In this document: piece by piece, positions 22,037 through 33,283 of the stretch | How positions within the stretch are numbered: position 1 is the stretch's first letter | Layout: each line of letters opens with the position of its first letter | DNA from: Anthopleura xanthogrammica | Taxonomy: Eukaryota; Cnidaria; Anthozoa; Actiniaria; Actiniidae | NCBI GenBank assembly: GCA_964019055.1 | Contig: OZ025221.1 | Span: 4,914,968 to 4,978,967 of the forward strand | Length of the DNA: 64,000 nt | Direction of reading: 5' to 3' | The notes under the pieces: model-generated | The model's input: only the letters and a program-made list of their open reading frames with translations | What the model was told of the DNA's origin: nothing | Database searches by the model: none | Translations under genes and position numbers: made by a program

Positions 22037-23056
22037 ATGATCATGGAAAGCCTAAATACAATAGTTAATGGATACAAAGTGTTGACCTTTGAAAAAGCCA
22101 ATCGAAGAGAATTCAAGACCGTTCCAGATAGCTTCCTCTTATCTCAAAGAGTTGTGGAAAATGCAGAGAAAATCTACAACATGGAAGTGAGGTCAGATGA
22201 TGTGTGGGTCGTTACGCCGCCCAAATGTGGTACCACTTGGATGCAGGAGATAGTGTGGTGTATTGTCAATGAAATGAACATTGATGGTGCCAAAGATTGC
22301 CTTCAGTTCTATCGTTTCCCTTTCTTTAATTCCTGCTTCAGTTCTACATTCGAAACTACCACAACACCAGATGGAGAAATCAAATGTAGTATTTTTGGTC
22401 GAGAGGTCGAAAACTACGGCGCTGATATCAATATGGTAGCCAAGACACCAGAAAACTTGAGTTTTTTTCTGGCAAATTCCTTTGAATATACAGAATCGCT
22501 TCACTCACCAAGGTGCATCAAATCTCATTTACCAATGCGCATACTACCACAAAAACTACCCAACATGGGTAAGATCGTGTATGTTGCTCGTAATGTTAAA
22601 GATATCTGCGTCTCAACGTTCCATCAAAAACGAGCACCGGCTAGTTTTGCGGAACATGCTAAGGCATTCAAAAATGGTGATGTCATGATAGGAAACTGGT
22701 TCGAGCATATGAAACAAGCCTGGGACCTGAGGAATCATCCAAACGTGAAGTTTGTCTGGTATGAGGATATGAAAGACAATATTAGGGAAGTCATTAACGA
22801 AATTGCCTCCTTTTTAAGTGTCAATTTAAAAGATGAAGACGTTGAAAGGTTAATGGATTATGTTAACATCGAAAATTTTCGTAAGAATAAAATGGTAAAC
22901 AAATTTTACGAGATGGGTGGTAAAGAAGATTTTATGAGGGAAGGAATCGTTGGCGACTGGAGAAACCACTTTGATGATAACATGAACACTGAATGGGATT
23001 CATGGATTGAAACAGAATTGAAAAGAACTGGATTACCAATGAGGGGCTGGAAGTGA
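22037..23056 (+). CDS. Cytosolic sulfotransferase (SULT1-like), single coding exon (339 aa)
   Basis: Transfers sulfate from PAPS to hydroxyl or amine groups of small acceptors in the cytosol; the acceptor is unknown. Visible motifs: the 5'-phosphosulfate loop TPPKCGTTWMQE (about 60-71, usual form KSGTTW, so Ser is Cys64 here), catalytic-type His164 in IKSHLP, the 3'-phosphate site YVARNVKDICVS (about 182-193), and the C-terminal REGIVGDWRNHF (about 301-312) that closes over PAPS. The length is a little above vertebrate SULTs (about 295-300 aa) because of a longer N-terminus. A splice acceptor precedes the start, so introns are probably confined to the 5' UTR. An in-frame ATG two codons downstream could serve equally well. 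Confidence 0.92.
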   Translation: MIMESLNTIVNGYKVLTFEKANRREFKTVPDSFLLSQRVVENAEKIYNMEVRSDDVWVVTPPKCGTTWMQEIVWCIVNEMNIDGAKDCLQFYRFPFFNSCFSSTFETTTTPDGEIKCSIFGREVENYGADINMVAKTPENLSFFLANSFEYTESLHSPRCIKSHLPMRILPQKLPNMGKIVYVARNVKDICVSTFHQKRAPASFAEHAKAFKNGDVMIGNWFEHMKQAWDLRNHPNVKFVWYEDMKDNIREVINEIASFLSVNLKDEDVERLMDYVNIENFRKNKMVNKFYEMGGKEDFMREGIVGDWRNHFDDNMNTEWDSWIETELKRTGLPMRGWK

Positions 23057-25651
23057 ACTCGTTTCAAAAGAGAGAGAAAAATATTGTTCAAAGACCAGCG
23101 AACAGGAAGTGAGAAACTTGCCACGAGCTACAAAATAAATAACTGTAAAAATCAAGCTGTATAGTTATTGTCCCATATATTTCAAAATGCGTTGGAATCT
23201 TCAAAACTAGGAACTAGGTAATCTTGCCTGCATAACAATAGTATATATATAGCCCCACTGAACGATATAAATTTCTTTTAGAAAAGAAGTTACAGCCATG
23301 TATTACATGTGAACATTTCTTTCTACTATTATACTCCAAGTATCTGAAGTGTGTTTTGTTTTTCTTCTTGCTTGCATGGTAAAGAGACTGACTAGTAAAT
23401 GTGTAGTGACGTAAAGCTTTGAAAAAGAAGAGACATTCCGCCTTGGTTCACGCTAGATGAGTGACGTAACGCCATGGACACGTCATGACACACAGTGCTG
23501 CAACATTGCGCCGAATGTTGCAGGCAATCGATGTTGCGAGCCATGTGCTATACGACGCAATTTGTTGCACGCAATATTGCTGAAGTAGAAAACGATTCCT
23601 ACCTCAGCAACATTGCCTACAATATTGCGCACAATGTTCAGTGCAGCGTGTGTCTCCGCAAGCGGAATCATAAGCCTCGCTCCGGCGCTCGCTTCTTTGT
23701 TATTTTCCCGAGTTCGAGTCCGGCCGGGCTCGGTGTTGTATGTGAGTAGAGTTTCTAGTTTGTTCTCTCCTGTTCTTCGAGGGTTTTTTCCGGGTTCTTC
23801 GGTTTTCCTCCCTCCACAAAAATCAACTTCTAAATTCCAATTCGATCATTGAACGAGGGCCACAGGTTTGTTAGCCACTGGCTATTAAGTGCTAGCCTCG
23901 TAAAACAGTGCATGAGAGAAATTAAATATCTGAAAAAGGTTTCTTTTCTACGGTTTACATGGCGTTTTAATACACACAGTAAGATAATATTAAGCCGCTG
24001 AGATCTCAAAATGCCAAATACCGCGCTGACTACCGCACAAGTGGATAGCCTGGGTTACCTGTGGTGTCTCTGACCTGTGAGCAGAAGCACCTTTGGGTTC
24101 CCTGTGGCTTCAGCCTGCTCCCCAAGCAAATCGAACGTTCATCAAAGGTGGTCATGAATAAAAAGGTAAGAGATCTCTTTTTATCCTTAAAAAACCTACC
24201 TTAGTTAAACGAATTCCCTTAAATAATACATGTTTATCTAGCCTATTTATAAGAGTGTTCTTCTTCAGCAATTATATTCTATTTCCCCTCATTCATCGAA
24301 CATTTTAGTTCGTTTTTTCTCGTAAACCATGGCAGCCATGCCCAAGAAAATGTTAAGGAGCTTCAATCTGATTTATTTGATTGAAGTTTGTCTTGTAGAA
24401 AAATAGTTCCAAATAGTGTCTGTCTTTTAAAGGGAGTTAATATTCCAGTATGGTTTGGTTTTTGTTCAAGAAAGGCTGAAATATATAGGTTTTTTTAGCG
24501 ATCAAGTCAACCTTCAGCATTCGTGATTTTTACTCTGACTGTCGAATCATTATAGACCTACGGTTGTGGAATTACTGCAAAACCCTTCGTATTGGGTTAG
24601 TTTGTGCTAAAATTAACGATTTTATGACCAATGCAGAAGAAAAATTGTATTTTAGCCTTGGTACGCAAGAAAAAGAAGCCCTTGGGAGCAGATGTTTTTA
24701 TGAATTTTTTATTAAGCTTATTTGCTTTTATTTGTGTGTGTATTTGGGTATGGATTGATATGTGTCGATCAAAAGGTTTTTTAAGTTACTCACTCGATCA
24801 TAATGAAATTATTTTGCTATTTGATGGATTAAAAACCTGCATAAAGAACCAGTTGATTAAGAACCGGCCGAAACTTAGCCAATTAGCACCCAATATCATG
24901 GCCATAGCCACCAGTCTGGTTGGTCCTGTTTAAACCAGACCACTTTTTACTGTCAGAACCATTTTTTCCCCTTTCTAAAAAATATCAAGTACACATTTTG
25001 ATACCAACAATACCAGACCACTGTTTTAAACTGGACCTGGGGCCCTGAATATATAAGAACCACTTCAGTCATGCAAATGAGACCGGTTCTTTTGTAAAAA
25101 GTATCAAGGTTTAACAAACCTGTATAAAGTACGAAGCATGTTCTAAGGGTCACTGAGAATATAAAGTCAAGTATTTATTATTGCATGTTCGTAGCTAATG
25201 TGAATTACAGTTTGTTAATGTCTGATGTGAATATTTAAGACCTTTTATGGTCAACTGCTCACTAATTAAAAAATAATTAAATAAAAAGTACTATATCAGG
25301 AGCAATTGTTTTTGGCTTGTAAATGAGAACCTGTTAAGAACCTGTTAAGAACCTACTCAGCCTGATTTCTCCCAAATATAAAAGAACAATAATTACAGCC
25401 TGACTTGGAAAAATAGTGGTTATTTTATGTGGAGTTTTACTGTATTTTATTCACTGTGAGAAAAATCGTATTTATTATTGGTTCTTGAAAAAGCCAGGGA
25501 AGAAGGAAGTTGGTTCATGGTACAAACATTCCGATAAGTTGTGAGAGGTGTATCTGTGTAAGATTAATCATGGTATTATTTTATTCTTGTAATATTTAGA
25601 TTACAGGAGTGTGAAAACACTTTTTAAAACGTCTGAAGAAATTACAGAACC
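23057..25651. other. Intergenic and 5' region of the second LRRC8-like gene
   Basis: Contains a GCAAYATTG-rich repeat (23483-23670) and a possible non-coding first exon ending at a donor AAAAAG|GTAAGAG at about 24165. An acceptor ATATTTAG ends near 25600, about 50 bases before the ATG at 25652. Near 25325-25360 GAACCTGTTA is repeated three times. The small ORFs between 24564 and 24933 show no family similarity. Confidence 0.4.
23483..23670. repeat. GCAACATTG-rich imperfect inverted repeat
   Basis: The motifs GCAACATTGCG, GAATGTTGC, GCAATATTGC and CACAATGTTC recur in both orientations across about 190 bases. Similar CAGTG(C)TGCAACATTG and CAATGTTCAGTGCAG sequences lie at the two edges. This looks like an eroded MITE. 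The ORFs here follow from the palindromic structure. Confidence 0.5.
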
Positions 25652-26977
25652 ATGATTGTCGTAGGTCAGACACCCCAACCTGATGCTGCTCTCAAGATAC
25701 TAACGCCTTGGTGGGACGTACTATGTCGATATATTGCAGGAGCAGTTATGACGATTGCCTTGACGGCAACTGCCATACAAGCTGCAAAAGATAACTTGGT
25801 GTGTATACCTGCCGTTGACTGTACAAAATCTAGCATACCTCGTACGCCCACAGCCTTGAAGCTGAAAATGGATGTGTGCAACCAAGTGCAATATCACGTC
25901 ATTAACAATGATACGAAAGCAACGGTCATGACTACAATGAATGACTATCGCTCATATTCCTATGTGGATTCTGAATGCTTTCAGAAGAACCTGCCATGGT
26001 ATCCTGCATATTTTCCTTTCATCCTTGTCGTTCAAGCCTTGGTTCTTCTTGTCATTGATAATTTCTGGGTCATGTACCCCAAGACATCTGCAGCACTCAG
26101 CCACTTTGTTGCCTTGGTTACAGACTGTTACAAGTCTGTGGGAACTCTTTCAGACATTATAGGAGTGATTTCAAAGAATGAGAAAAAAGTGGGTTCTCCA
26201 ACAGCAACAAAAGAAACATCACCTAAAGAATCGAATGTTGAAGATATAGAGATGGCTATCGTTGATCCTGGTAAAACGTCCAAACCAACTGATGAACCTG
26301 GTGGAAGTCAGACACCTCAAGCTGAACCAAAACATGATTTAGCAGGTGCCCTCCCTGCATTTGACATGTCGGAAGCCATGAAGGTCAAGACTTTGTATGA
26401 GAGAGTAGAAAATTTCAAAAGATGGCATGAGGGAGCGCACACACTTGCGAAGGTATATGTATTCAGAGGGGTAATTCAAATACTGTTTAGTTTGGGTGTC
26501 TTAATTTTTAATTCCTACTTCTACAGTGAGTTAGGTGATAGTCTTAACTGTCGCTTGAAACAGTTGTTCATCATGAAGTATGAATACTTTATTTGCTCTC
26601 GATTTATTGCGCCATATTATAGAGCTTTTACCTTTATTTTTGCCATACCATTTGGGGTATATTTCTTTACTTCTCTTTATGCCTTTATTTGGACTTTTAG
26701 AAACAGCCAGAGATTTAATTTGTATTCTGGAATTGAGTTTGTGGATAGGGATTTGAATGTCAAGGGAGATATGGCCTTTCTTTTCTCTCTTTTGGAAGAA
26801 TATGACAAGCTTTATGCTATTAAGTTTTCCATTTTTCTTTCAACGGCATACAAGGTAAAGGTTGAGAACAAAATTTCATCCATCTATGTCAAAAGTGTTG
26901 AAAAGAAGAATGAAGAATGGTATAAGGGATTGCACAAGTTCTTGCCAAAGCAAAAGCCCAGGCCTGTTCATGCATAG
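25652..26977 (+). CDS. LRRC8/pannexin-like channel protein without LRRs, paralogue 2 (441 aa)
   Basis: A single-exon paralogue of the gene at 14639, sharing LKILTPWWDV, IALTATA, CIPAVDC, HFVALVT, the CRLKQ loop and a DMAFLFSLLEEYDKLYA end block. Four membrane segments lie in the same order. Loop cysteines C51, C57, C76 and C109, plus those in LNCRLKQ and FICSRF, retain the LRRC8-type set. The position equivalent to LRRC8A R103 (ten residues before C109) is Tyr99, with Arg100 next to it, unlike Arg106 in paralogue 1. The intracellular loop is again acidic and variable. The protein ends in a basic tail without LRRs, and no LRR ORF follows. The two copies could form heteromeric channels, as LRRC8 subunits do; that is inference. 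Confidence 0.85.
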   Translation: MIVVGQTPQPDAALKILTPWWDVLCRYIAGAVMTIALTATAIQAAKDNLVCIPAVDCTKSSIPRTPTALKLKMDVCNQVQYHVINNDTKATVMTTMNDYRSYSYVDSECFQKNLPWYPAYFPFILVVQALVLLVIDNFWVMYPKTSAALSHFVALVTDCYKSVGTLSDIIGVISKNEKKVGSPTATKETSPKESNVEDIEMAIVDPGKTSKPTDEPGGSQTPQAEPKHDLAGALPAFDMSEAMKVKTLYERVENFKRWHEGAHTLAKVYVFRGVIQILFSLGVLIFNSYFYSELGDSLNCRLKQLFIMKYEYFICSRFIAPYYRAFTFIFAIPFGVYFFTSLYAFIWTFRNSQRFNLYSGIEFVDRDLNVKGDMAFLFSLLEEYDKLYAIKFSIFLSTAYKVKVENKISSIYVKSVEKKNEEWYKGLHKFLPKQKPRPVHA

Positions 26978-28658
26978 ATGAGTCTTATCCCTACCCTAAA
27001 GCATGGAGGATTTTTGAACCTCAGATCCCAGTGAACTACAATAAAGATAGTTCTAGACTATATATCAGAAACATATATGGTCAGAAAGTCCATTTTTTTT
27101 GAAATTCTGTTACCATGGGAATATCAAATGTACCTTATAACTAGTTTTAGAGCAGATTTTGTATGAGTGTGAAAAGACATGGCACAGTTACAGCACGGCA
27201 GCACCGATTGTCGAATATTTTCATAGGTGGTATGGCACTGACATGGTCATAGCAAAGCACAGAGTGTGCCGTAAGTTTTTCATACTCACAGAAAAACTGC
27301 TCAATGCAACCCTGGGTTTTTGGCTTCTGTTAAATTTCCAATGGTCTGAGTAATTTTTTTTGAAATTGACAGAACTTATTTACCAAGGCATCTTGGGTTG
27401 TATTGGGTACACAATTGTTGTATTGGGTACACAATTCAAAAAAATTGGTGTAGTAATTTGCATATTTTCTGCTTGTTTTTTTGATCAAATATGACATAAG
27501 GGCCATTTGAATAGTGATACTTCATGTTTACTAACAATAGCATTGTGATGTTAATATGACAACCGTTTTCACAAAAGCTCTTCACAAGTTGCTTTGTTTT
27601 ATTTTTATGCCTAAAAAATGTTTGATAGTCATGTAGAAATGTCAAAAAAAACTTGAAGTGTTCATGGTTCGAGTGTCCCCACTGTAAAATTGGTCACATG
27701 TAAACTTGTTTTTTATTCTGCTTATCTTAACTACTGTAGATTTTTATTTATGTTAATATCATAAAATATAGAGTAATATCATAAAAATTAGACTAATATA
27801 AAATATAGAGTAAAACTAACTAAAAAATGTAAAAATTGCAGTCAGGTTTCAAGTTTTAGTTGAATATATCACTTTTCTTGCTTTTTATTGAGACGTTTTG
27901 ACTGTGAATCAACAGTCTTCATCAGTTATGTTAGTGAGAAACTGCGCACGAATATATTTCAAAAAATACTATGGGAGCACATGCTTGTGCTAACTAAGTT
28001 TTAGTGAATATTATTAGTCCACAAATCAATCCCCTGAATATCATTTTTTGTTTTATATACCTTAAAATTGCTACTGGGTTGCCTGTGGCAGCCTAGTTTC
28101 AAAATGCATTTGATATTTTGTCCACACAAAATTAGTAGGTATACACCTATTTCAAAAACAGTTGTCAGTGTTAAATCAGATAGGTGAAAGGTCATTCCAA
28201 GATGGAAAGGAGTTACAACTAAATGCAAATAATTGAGGCCTTCAAGATGGTACCATTGACTACAAATAACACTGAATATCTCAACACTAACCCTCGTGTT
28301 CTTGACAAAAATGAGAAGCTGAAAACAAGTCATTCCAGCTATTCTTGCCTTTTGGAATGACCTATCTCTTATTGCTTATCGTCTATCATCTATTTCCTGT
28401 CGCTTTTGGTTCCAATAACCTTTTTTTGAGATAGGTACAGTATGTTCAAAAATGGCATATTTAGAGACAAGTAGAGCAAAATTTTGGAAAAATTTCTACA
28501 ATAAAAATCAAGAAATGTGTGTGGCAGCTATCCCATGCCAAATAGAAATTTTAGAATTTTTATTTTTAGAAATATCAATTTTCTTCTATTAAAGGCTAAC
28601 TCTGTCTCTGAAGCTCTAACATAGTATTTAACTAAAGAAGTATCTCCATAAGTACCTA

Positions 28659-28945
28659 CAGTCAAACTAAGAAAACCGTGAACACCTAAAATATGGCTGG
28701 AATGTTTATTTAGGCCTTTGCTTGTAAAAAATATGTTTCCCACCACCATGAAAAAAGATTGTATTGAATATTTCTCTTGTGTATCCCTCTGTCTCGAATA
28801 GAAACTTCTAATTTCATGAGAATAAAACTTAAATATGAAGTTTGAAACTTTTAAACGGGAAAAAGCTTTGCGTGACCGAGCTGTGATCAAACACATAAAC
28901 ATTCCAGACATATTTTAGGTGTTCACGGTTTTCTTAGTTTGACTG
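28659..28945. mobile_element. Tc1/mariner-like MITE with 51-bp inverted ends
   Basis: The ends at 28659-28709 and 28895-28945 are reverse complements with one mismatch. The element starts CAGTCAAACTAAGAAAACCG, with TA immediately outside both ends (28657-28658 and 28946-28947), as expected for insertion into a TA site. The interior encodes no transposase, so it is non-autonomous. Confidence 0.88.
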
Positions 28946-29630
28946 TAAAAGGTACTTGTGAATATGTATGTGTGCTGTAAATTCATTGCTATATTTACCC
29001 TAATTTGTAGTTCAAAAAGTTTGGTACTATCCTCTACTTTCCAAATGCCCATAACACTTTGCAGGTTTGGAGTGGCTGATCAGGAGATGTTGCAAATGCA
29101 TCTCATATGTTATTTAAAGATGTATAAGAATTAAAAAGAAAAAATTTTGAAGAAGTCTATTAAGTAAATTAAAAGCACTTTTTCATGAGTCAAGACATTT
29201 TCTGTAACACTAAACTTCTTGATGTTCTGAATGTGGGAAAATAACTCAGAATGAACTGATAATCAGTATTTTACGAAAAAAAGCAGTTATAGTGTACATT
29301 TGATGGAAGAAGACGTTTTATTTTAGGACACTTTTAGACCACTTACCCCAAAGCTGCAATGCATCATGGGTAATGTGAAAGTAGAGGAATATAGAACTTT
29401 TAATCATTAATCATAGGTTGAACTTGTTAACCATTGGTTAAGTGAATGGGAATTAATCGAGAGGATAATGAGTAGTGAATAGAAGGGAATGGAATGGAAA
29501 CAAAAGCAATGGAAGGGAAAGTGACATTTTGGGAAGTATATAAGTTGGTGGTTTTAACTTGAAAATATTCTACTTTTTTGAAACCTTGTGTTAAAGAACT
29601 TGACTATATTAGAAAGATAACGCATTAGAG

Positions 29631-30090
29631 TAGAGTGCAAATAATATAACCGTGAAATAGATAGCAAGAAATAGGAGATAGTTAGTGCTTAGTTAGGCAA
29701 GACATAGGAAATAAGCGAGGCATGACAGGAGCACGGGCTTTTTCCAGATCAACGACTCAGTACACAAAAGAATGTGTTTCTGACGTTTAATGAGTTAAAA
29801 ATGAAGACACAGGTCAATAAATCAAGACGCAGATACAACTATTTGAATTGTAATACTGATAGATTAATGTGGAATAAAAGTTTGTTCAAACTATCACGGT
29901 TGTTTTTTTTATACCGCATTACAAAACCGCAGCGTAGCGGTGATCATTTGGCTAATTAAACATGCTTGCACGTGCAAGACCCGTCACGGCTCGCTTATTT
30001 CTCCACTAATCAAATTTAGGCAGAACTTGGGACATAATTAGTCATTAGTTAGCTAGCTAACTATTTCACGGTTATATTATTTGCACTCTA
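29631..30090. mobile_element. MITE-like element with 30-bp perfect inverted ends
   Basis: TAGAGTGCAAATAATATAAC... at 29631-29660 is the perfect reverse complement of 30061-30090. Weaker internal complementarity (GAAATAAGCGAGGCATGAC against GTCACGGCTCGCTTATTTC) shows a larger fold-back structure. No clear target duplication was found. Confidence 0.75.
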
Positions 30091-30134
30091 ATATAAGCTG
30101 TAAAACTATTTAATGGTGAAAACAACCAGTAAAC

Positions 30135-30631
30135 ATAGTTAATGGAGTGGAATGGTTTGGAAACCTATTGTTATAGGTTTTTGTTCAACCTTTTCTATTG
30201 TTATATGACGTTGACCGTGCACAGAGAAGGAAAAGTTGCAGCGTTTGTTCATCGTAAATTAGAGAACATAGACGTTTTTTCCTCAAAAATGTTCTAAAAT
30301 AGGAGATATTTCTTAATTAATTCTATATGATAAAAATTAATTGTTTACTGAAAAGGGTAATCACCTTTTTGAACGCTTTCTTATCTATCATCTAGTAACT
30401 TAACTGTATCTGCGCGGAATTATTTATCCTCTTCTTTGTAATCTTAGAATGAAAATTTTACACTTTCAAAATGATCGTACATGAAAATAGTACAGAAACT
30501 AGTATTTTCAGCCATACTTGCTTTGGTTCATTGTGCACGGTCAATATCACGTGATGGTACGTTTCAACATCGCTCGCCAAACAAAAACCTAGAACAATAG
30601 GTTTCCAAACCATTCCACTCCATTAACTATG
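30135..30631. mobile_element. Long fold-back MITE with 8-bp flanking repeat
   Basis: The ends at about 30134-30185 and 30580-30631 are reverse complements over 52 bases with one mismatch (ATAGTTAATGGAGTGGAATG...). CAGTAAAC occurs on both sides (30127-30134 and 30632-30639), consistent with a 7-8 bp target duplication and hAT-type mobilisation. A second internal inverted pair (TTGACCGTGCAC / GTGCACGGTCAA) is present. It lies 44 bp from the previous element. Confidence 0.82.
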
Positions 30632-32033
30632 CAGTAAACTATGTAGTTAGAGCAGAAATTTTAGAATAAAGTCAGTGAAAAAATATCAGGATGTTTGTGA
30701 TTCGTGTGTTTACTCGTGGCTTATTGACTTATTTGAAGAATTTCATTTTTTAAGGAATTTTATTTTTGAGATAACTAATGGTGAATAATTGTCCAAGGTT
30801 TTAAAAAAGGTCTCTACCATTGCAAGGTAACCTCACGTCTCACTTCGATGCAAAGGCATGGCTATCTTTAAAGATGGCGCAGGAACTGTGAAAGGTATTA
30901 TTTAACAACATTTTACAAATACTGCACAATCATGTTCTAGATCTTTACTTCCAACTTTATACAAAATAATTACGAAAAATACGCTTAAACACACACTAAA
31001 TGATATTGATTAGCGTGGTTCTATCGAGGCTGCTAAGAACGAAAGAAGCGTAAGGGTCGCATACACGAGGCGTAGCTGAGACCAGCTCATTAAAAATGCG
31101 AGGCTTTGTACACGTTATTAGTTATGGCACTTCAATGGTATCCCAGTTCGGCGTGCCGCCGCTCCTAAGTTACATTCAAATTGAAAGTTTACAGTACGTG
31201 CATGTTAAATTAATAACGATGATCATCTGTCACCATCTGAAGCGTAATTAGAATGCTACGTTCTTACTTCTTGATAACGAAAATTGGCTGTCAAAATTGC
31301 TGATACGTATTCAGAGTTCTAATCGTCGTGGAGGGTGGGAGGGACGAGGGCCTTTCTAGAGGAAGTATATGCTTTTGTTACTCAGAGACGATTAATTAGG
31401 CACATCCCCCCCCCCCCCCCTGGGGCAAAATAATTTCTATATACAAATCTCCCAAGGGGAAGGGGACACGATTTCCTCTACCTCTGTCTACCTTGCATAC
31501 AGTCGTTGCCTGTAAACAGCCAGGAGATCCAGACAATGTCGGAGAATTTTTCCCACCTACAGTACAATCGTGCTCCCCGCTCGTTTCCATTAGAAAAGTA
31601 GTTTCCAATGAAGAGGACAAACAAAGAAATGTCCTGAAGCGTATACAATACTCTTAACAACCATTTACCGGCGGCTTGGTGGGCTTTCATTTGGTGAGTC
31701 ATGAACAAATGCTGAGGTCTGCGGTGACGTTTTCTTCCGACAGTCGAACGGTTGTTTTGACACGTTTAGAAATTATTTCTTTTTAAGATAAATGGCGATA
31801 ATTGGAAGACTTCCGTCTTTAGCTGACGATAGTACAGATGAAATTATACCAATAAGGGAAAGTGTATTGTTGTCTTGTACAGTGCAGATTCAGCAGAGGA
31901 TTTTATATAGGACTTTCTAGTATACGGGACTTCGTGGAGTTCTTGAAGGTAAGGAAAAATTAAGAATTAACTAAGCTTACAAATTTAGATATCTAATCCG
32001 AAATAGTTTTTGATGCATTTGTGTCGCAAATAA

Positions 32034-32280
32034 AAGAAAGAAAAAAAGAAAGAAAGAAGGAGAGAAAGAAAGAAAGAAGGAGAGAAAGAAAGAAAGAAGG
32101 AAAGTAAGAAAGAAAGAAGGAAAGAAAGAAGGAAAGAAAGAAAGAAAGAAAGAAGGAGAGAAAGAAAGAAGGAGAGAAAGAAAGAAGGAAAGAAAGAAAG
32201 AAGGAAAGTAAGAAAGAAAGAAGGAAAGAAAGAAGGAAAGAAAGAAAGAAAGAAAAAGAAAGTAAAAAATATGGAAAGAA
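32034..32280. repeat. GAAA/GGAA microsatellite
   Basis: About 245 bases of nearly pure purine built from AAAG, AAGG and GGAG units. The long minus-strand ORFs here translate to Phe/Leu/Ser repeats and are artefacts of the repeat. Confidence 0.97.
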
Positions 32281-33283
32281 AAGAAAAAAGCAAAACTTCA
32301 ATTCATTGTACGTGAGTAAACAATCTTAAAAAATTTCAAAAAAAATTGCAAAAGTAGAAAAGAATTTGATAATGAAAAACCGAATAAGGCTATGAAATAT
32401 CCCATGCAATGATTTATATATTTATTTATTTATGATTTTGTTTTTTATACATCCAAATACGTTACGAATCAGTCTCTTTATCTTTCTCTCTTTCTTGTAT
32501 CGAAGTAACACTACCCAATACGTCTTTTCTTCCAAAGTTTATTTGTAGTATCAGTATCATATAACATTCAATATTAAGTTTCTTATTAAAATTTCTCTGC
32601 GCTAATGATATTTTGAAGCACATTACAAGAAGGATCCCAGCCTTGCCACTTTTCTTCATTATGTGTTTTCGCGCGCATCTGAAATTTCTTGATAAAATTG
32701 AAAACGATAATTGACTTTTGAACGGCCTATAAAACTCGTACTGATGTGTTCAATTTCTTGCCTCTTTGTGTCATTTTCATTTGACAGTTTTGATTTTAAG
32801 TTAATTATGAAATTCACAGAAATATTTCCAACTTTGTTCCGTGACATCTGTCGTGTTCTCTCGTTAATTCTTTTGTAATTTTGATGTTTTTGTTTTGTAC
32901 TGGGACTAAAATGTCGAGAATTTACTAAAACTAAGTCAATTGAAAGCTTTTAAAAAACGATCACTTTGGTCAGCAAACTTGCCTGGCTTTTCCTGTTGTC
33001 ATGACAACGCTTGTGTTGTGCCTTCGCACTATATTATATGTCCTAATATTAGTTAAACAACGAATCGGGTCATCAAAGCTATCGAATCACGTTTTTGATA
33101 AACTGCGGGTTTTTTTTGTTGTTGAAATTTTTGGTATTTTACGACTATACCATCAAAAGGAAAATTTATCAACAGGATCGTTTTTCCAATTACTTTCAAA
33201 AATTCTTCACCAATGATTTCATTTTAATTTACTCACAGAGATCGCCCAACTCACCAGACGAACCAAATGACTTTGGCGCCAAA

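Larger units (their letters stand above)
26978..33283. other. 6-kb gene-free region rich in small transposons
   Basis: No supported coding sequence. It holds three inverted-repeat elements (28659-28945, 29631-30090, 30135-30631), a GGAAT/GGAAG-rich patch near 29480-29520, a C-run near 31405-31420 and a long GAAA/GGAA microsatellite (32034-32280). The ORFs at 28001-28333 and 28528-28911 show no family similarity; the second lies largely inside a MITE. The last few hundred bases should contain the promoter of the PAN-domain gene. Confidence 0.6.

Noticed and set aside
28528..28911. 127-codon minus-strand ORF
   Set aside because: It lies largely within the Tc1/mariner-like MITE and has no transposase motif or other similarity.
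31985..32301. Two minus-strand ORFs of 102 codons
   Set aside because: They translate the GAAA/GGAA microsatellite into Phe/Leu/Ser runs. Not genes.
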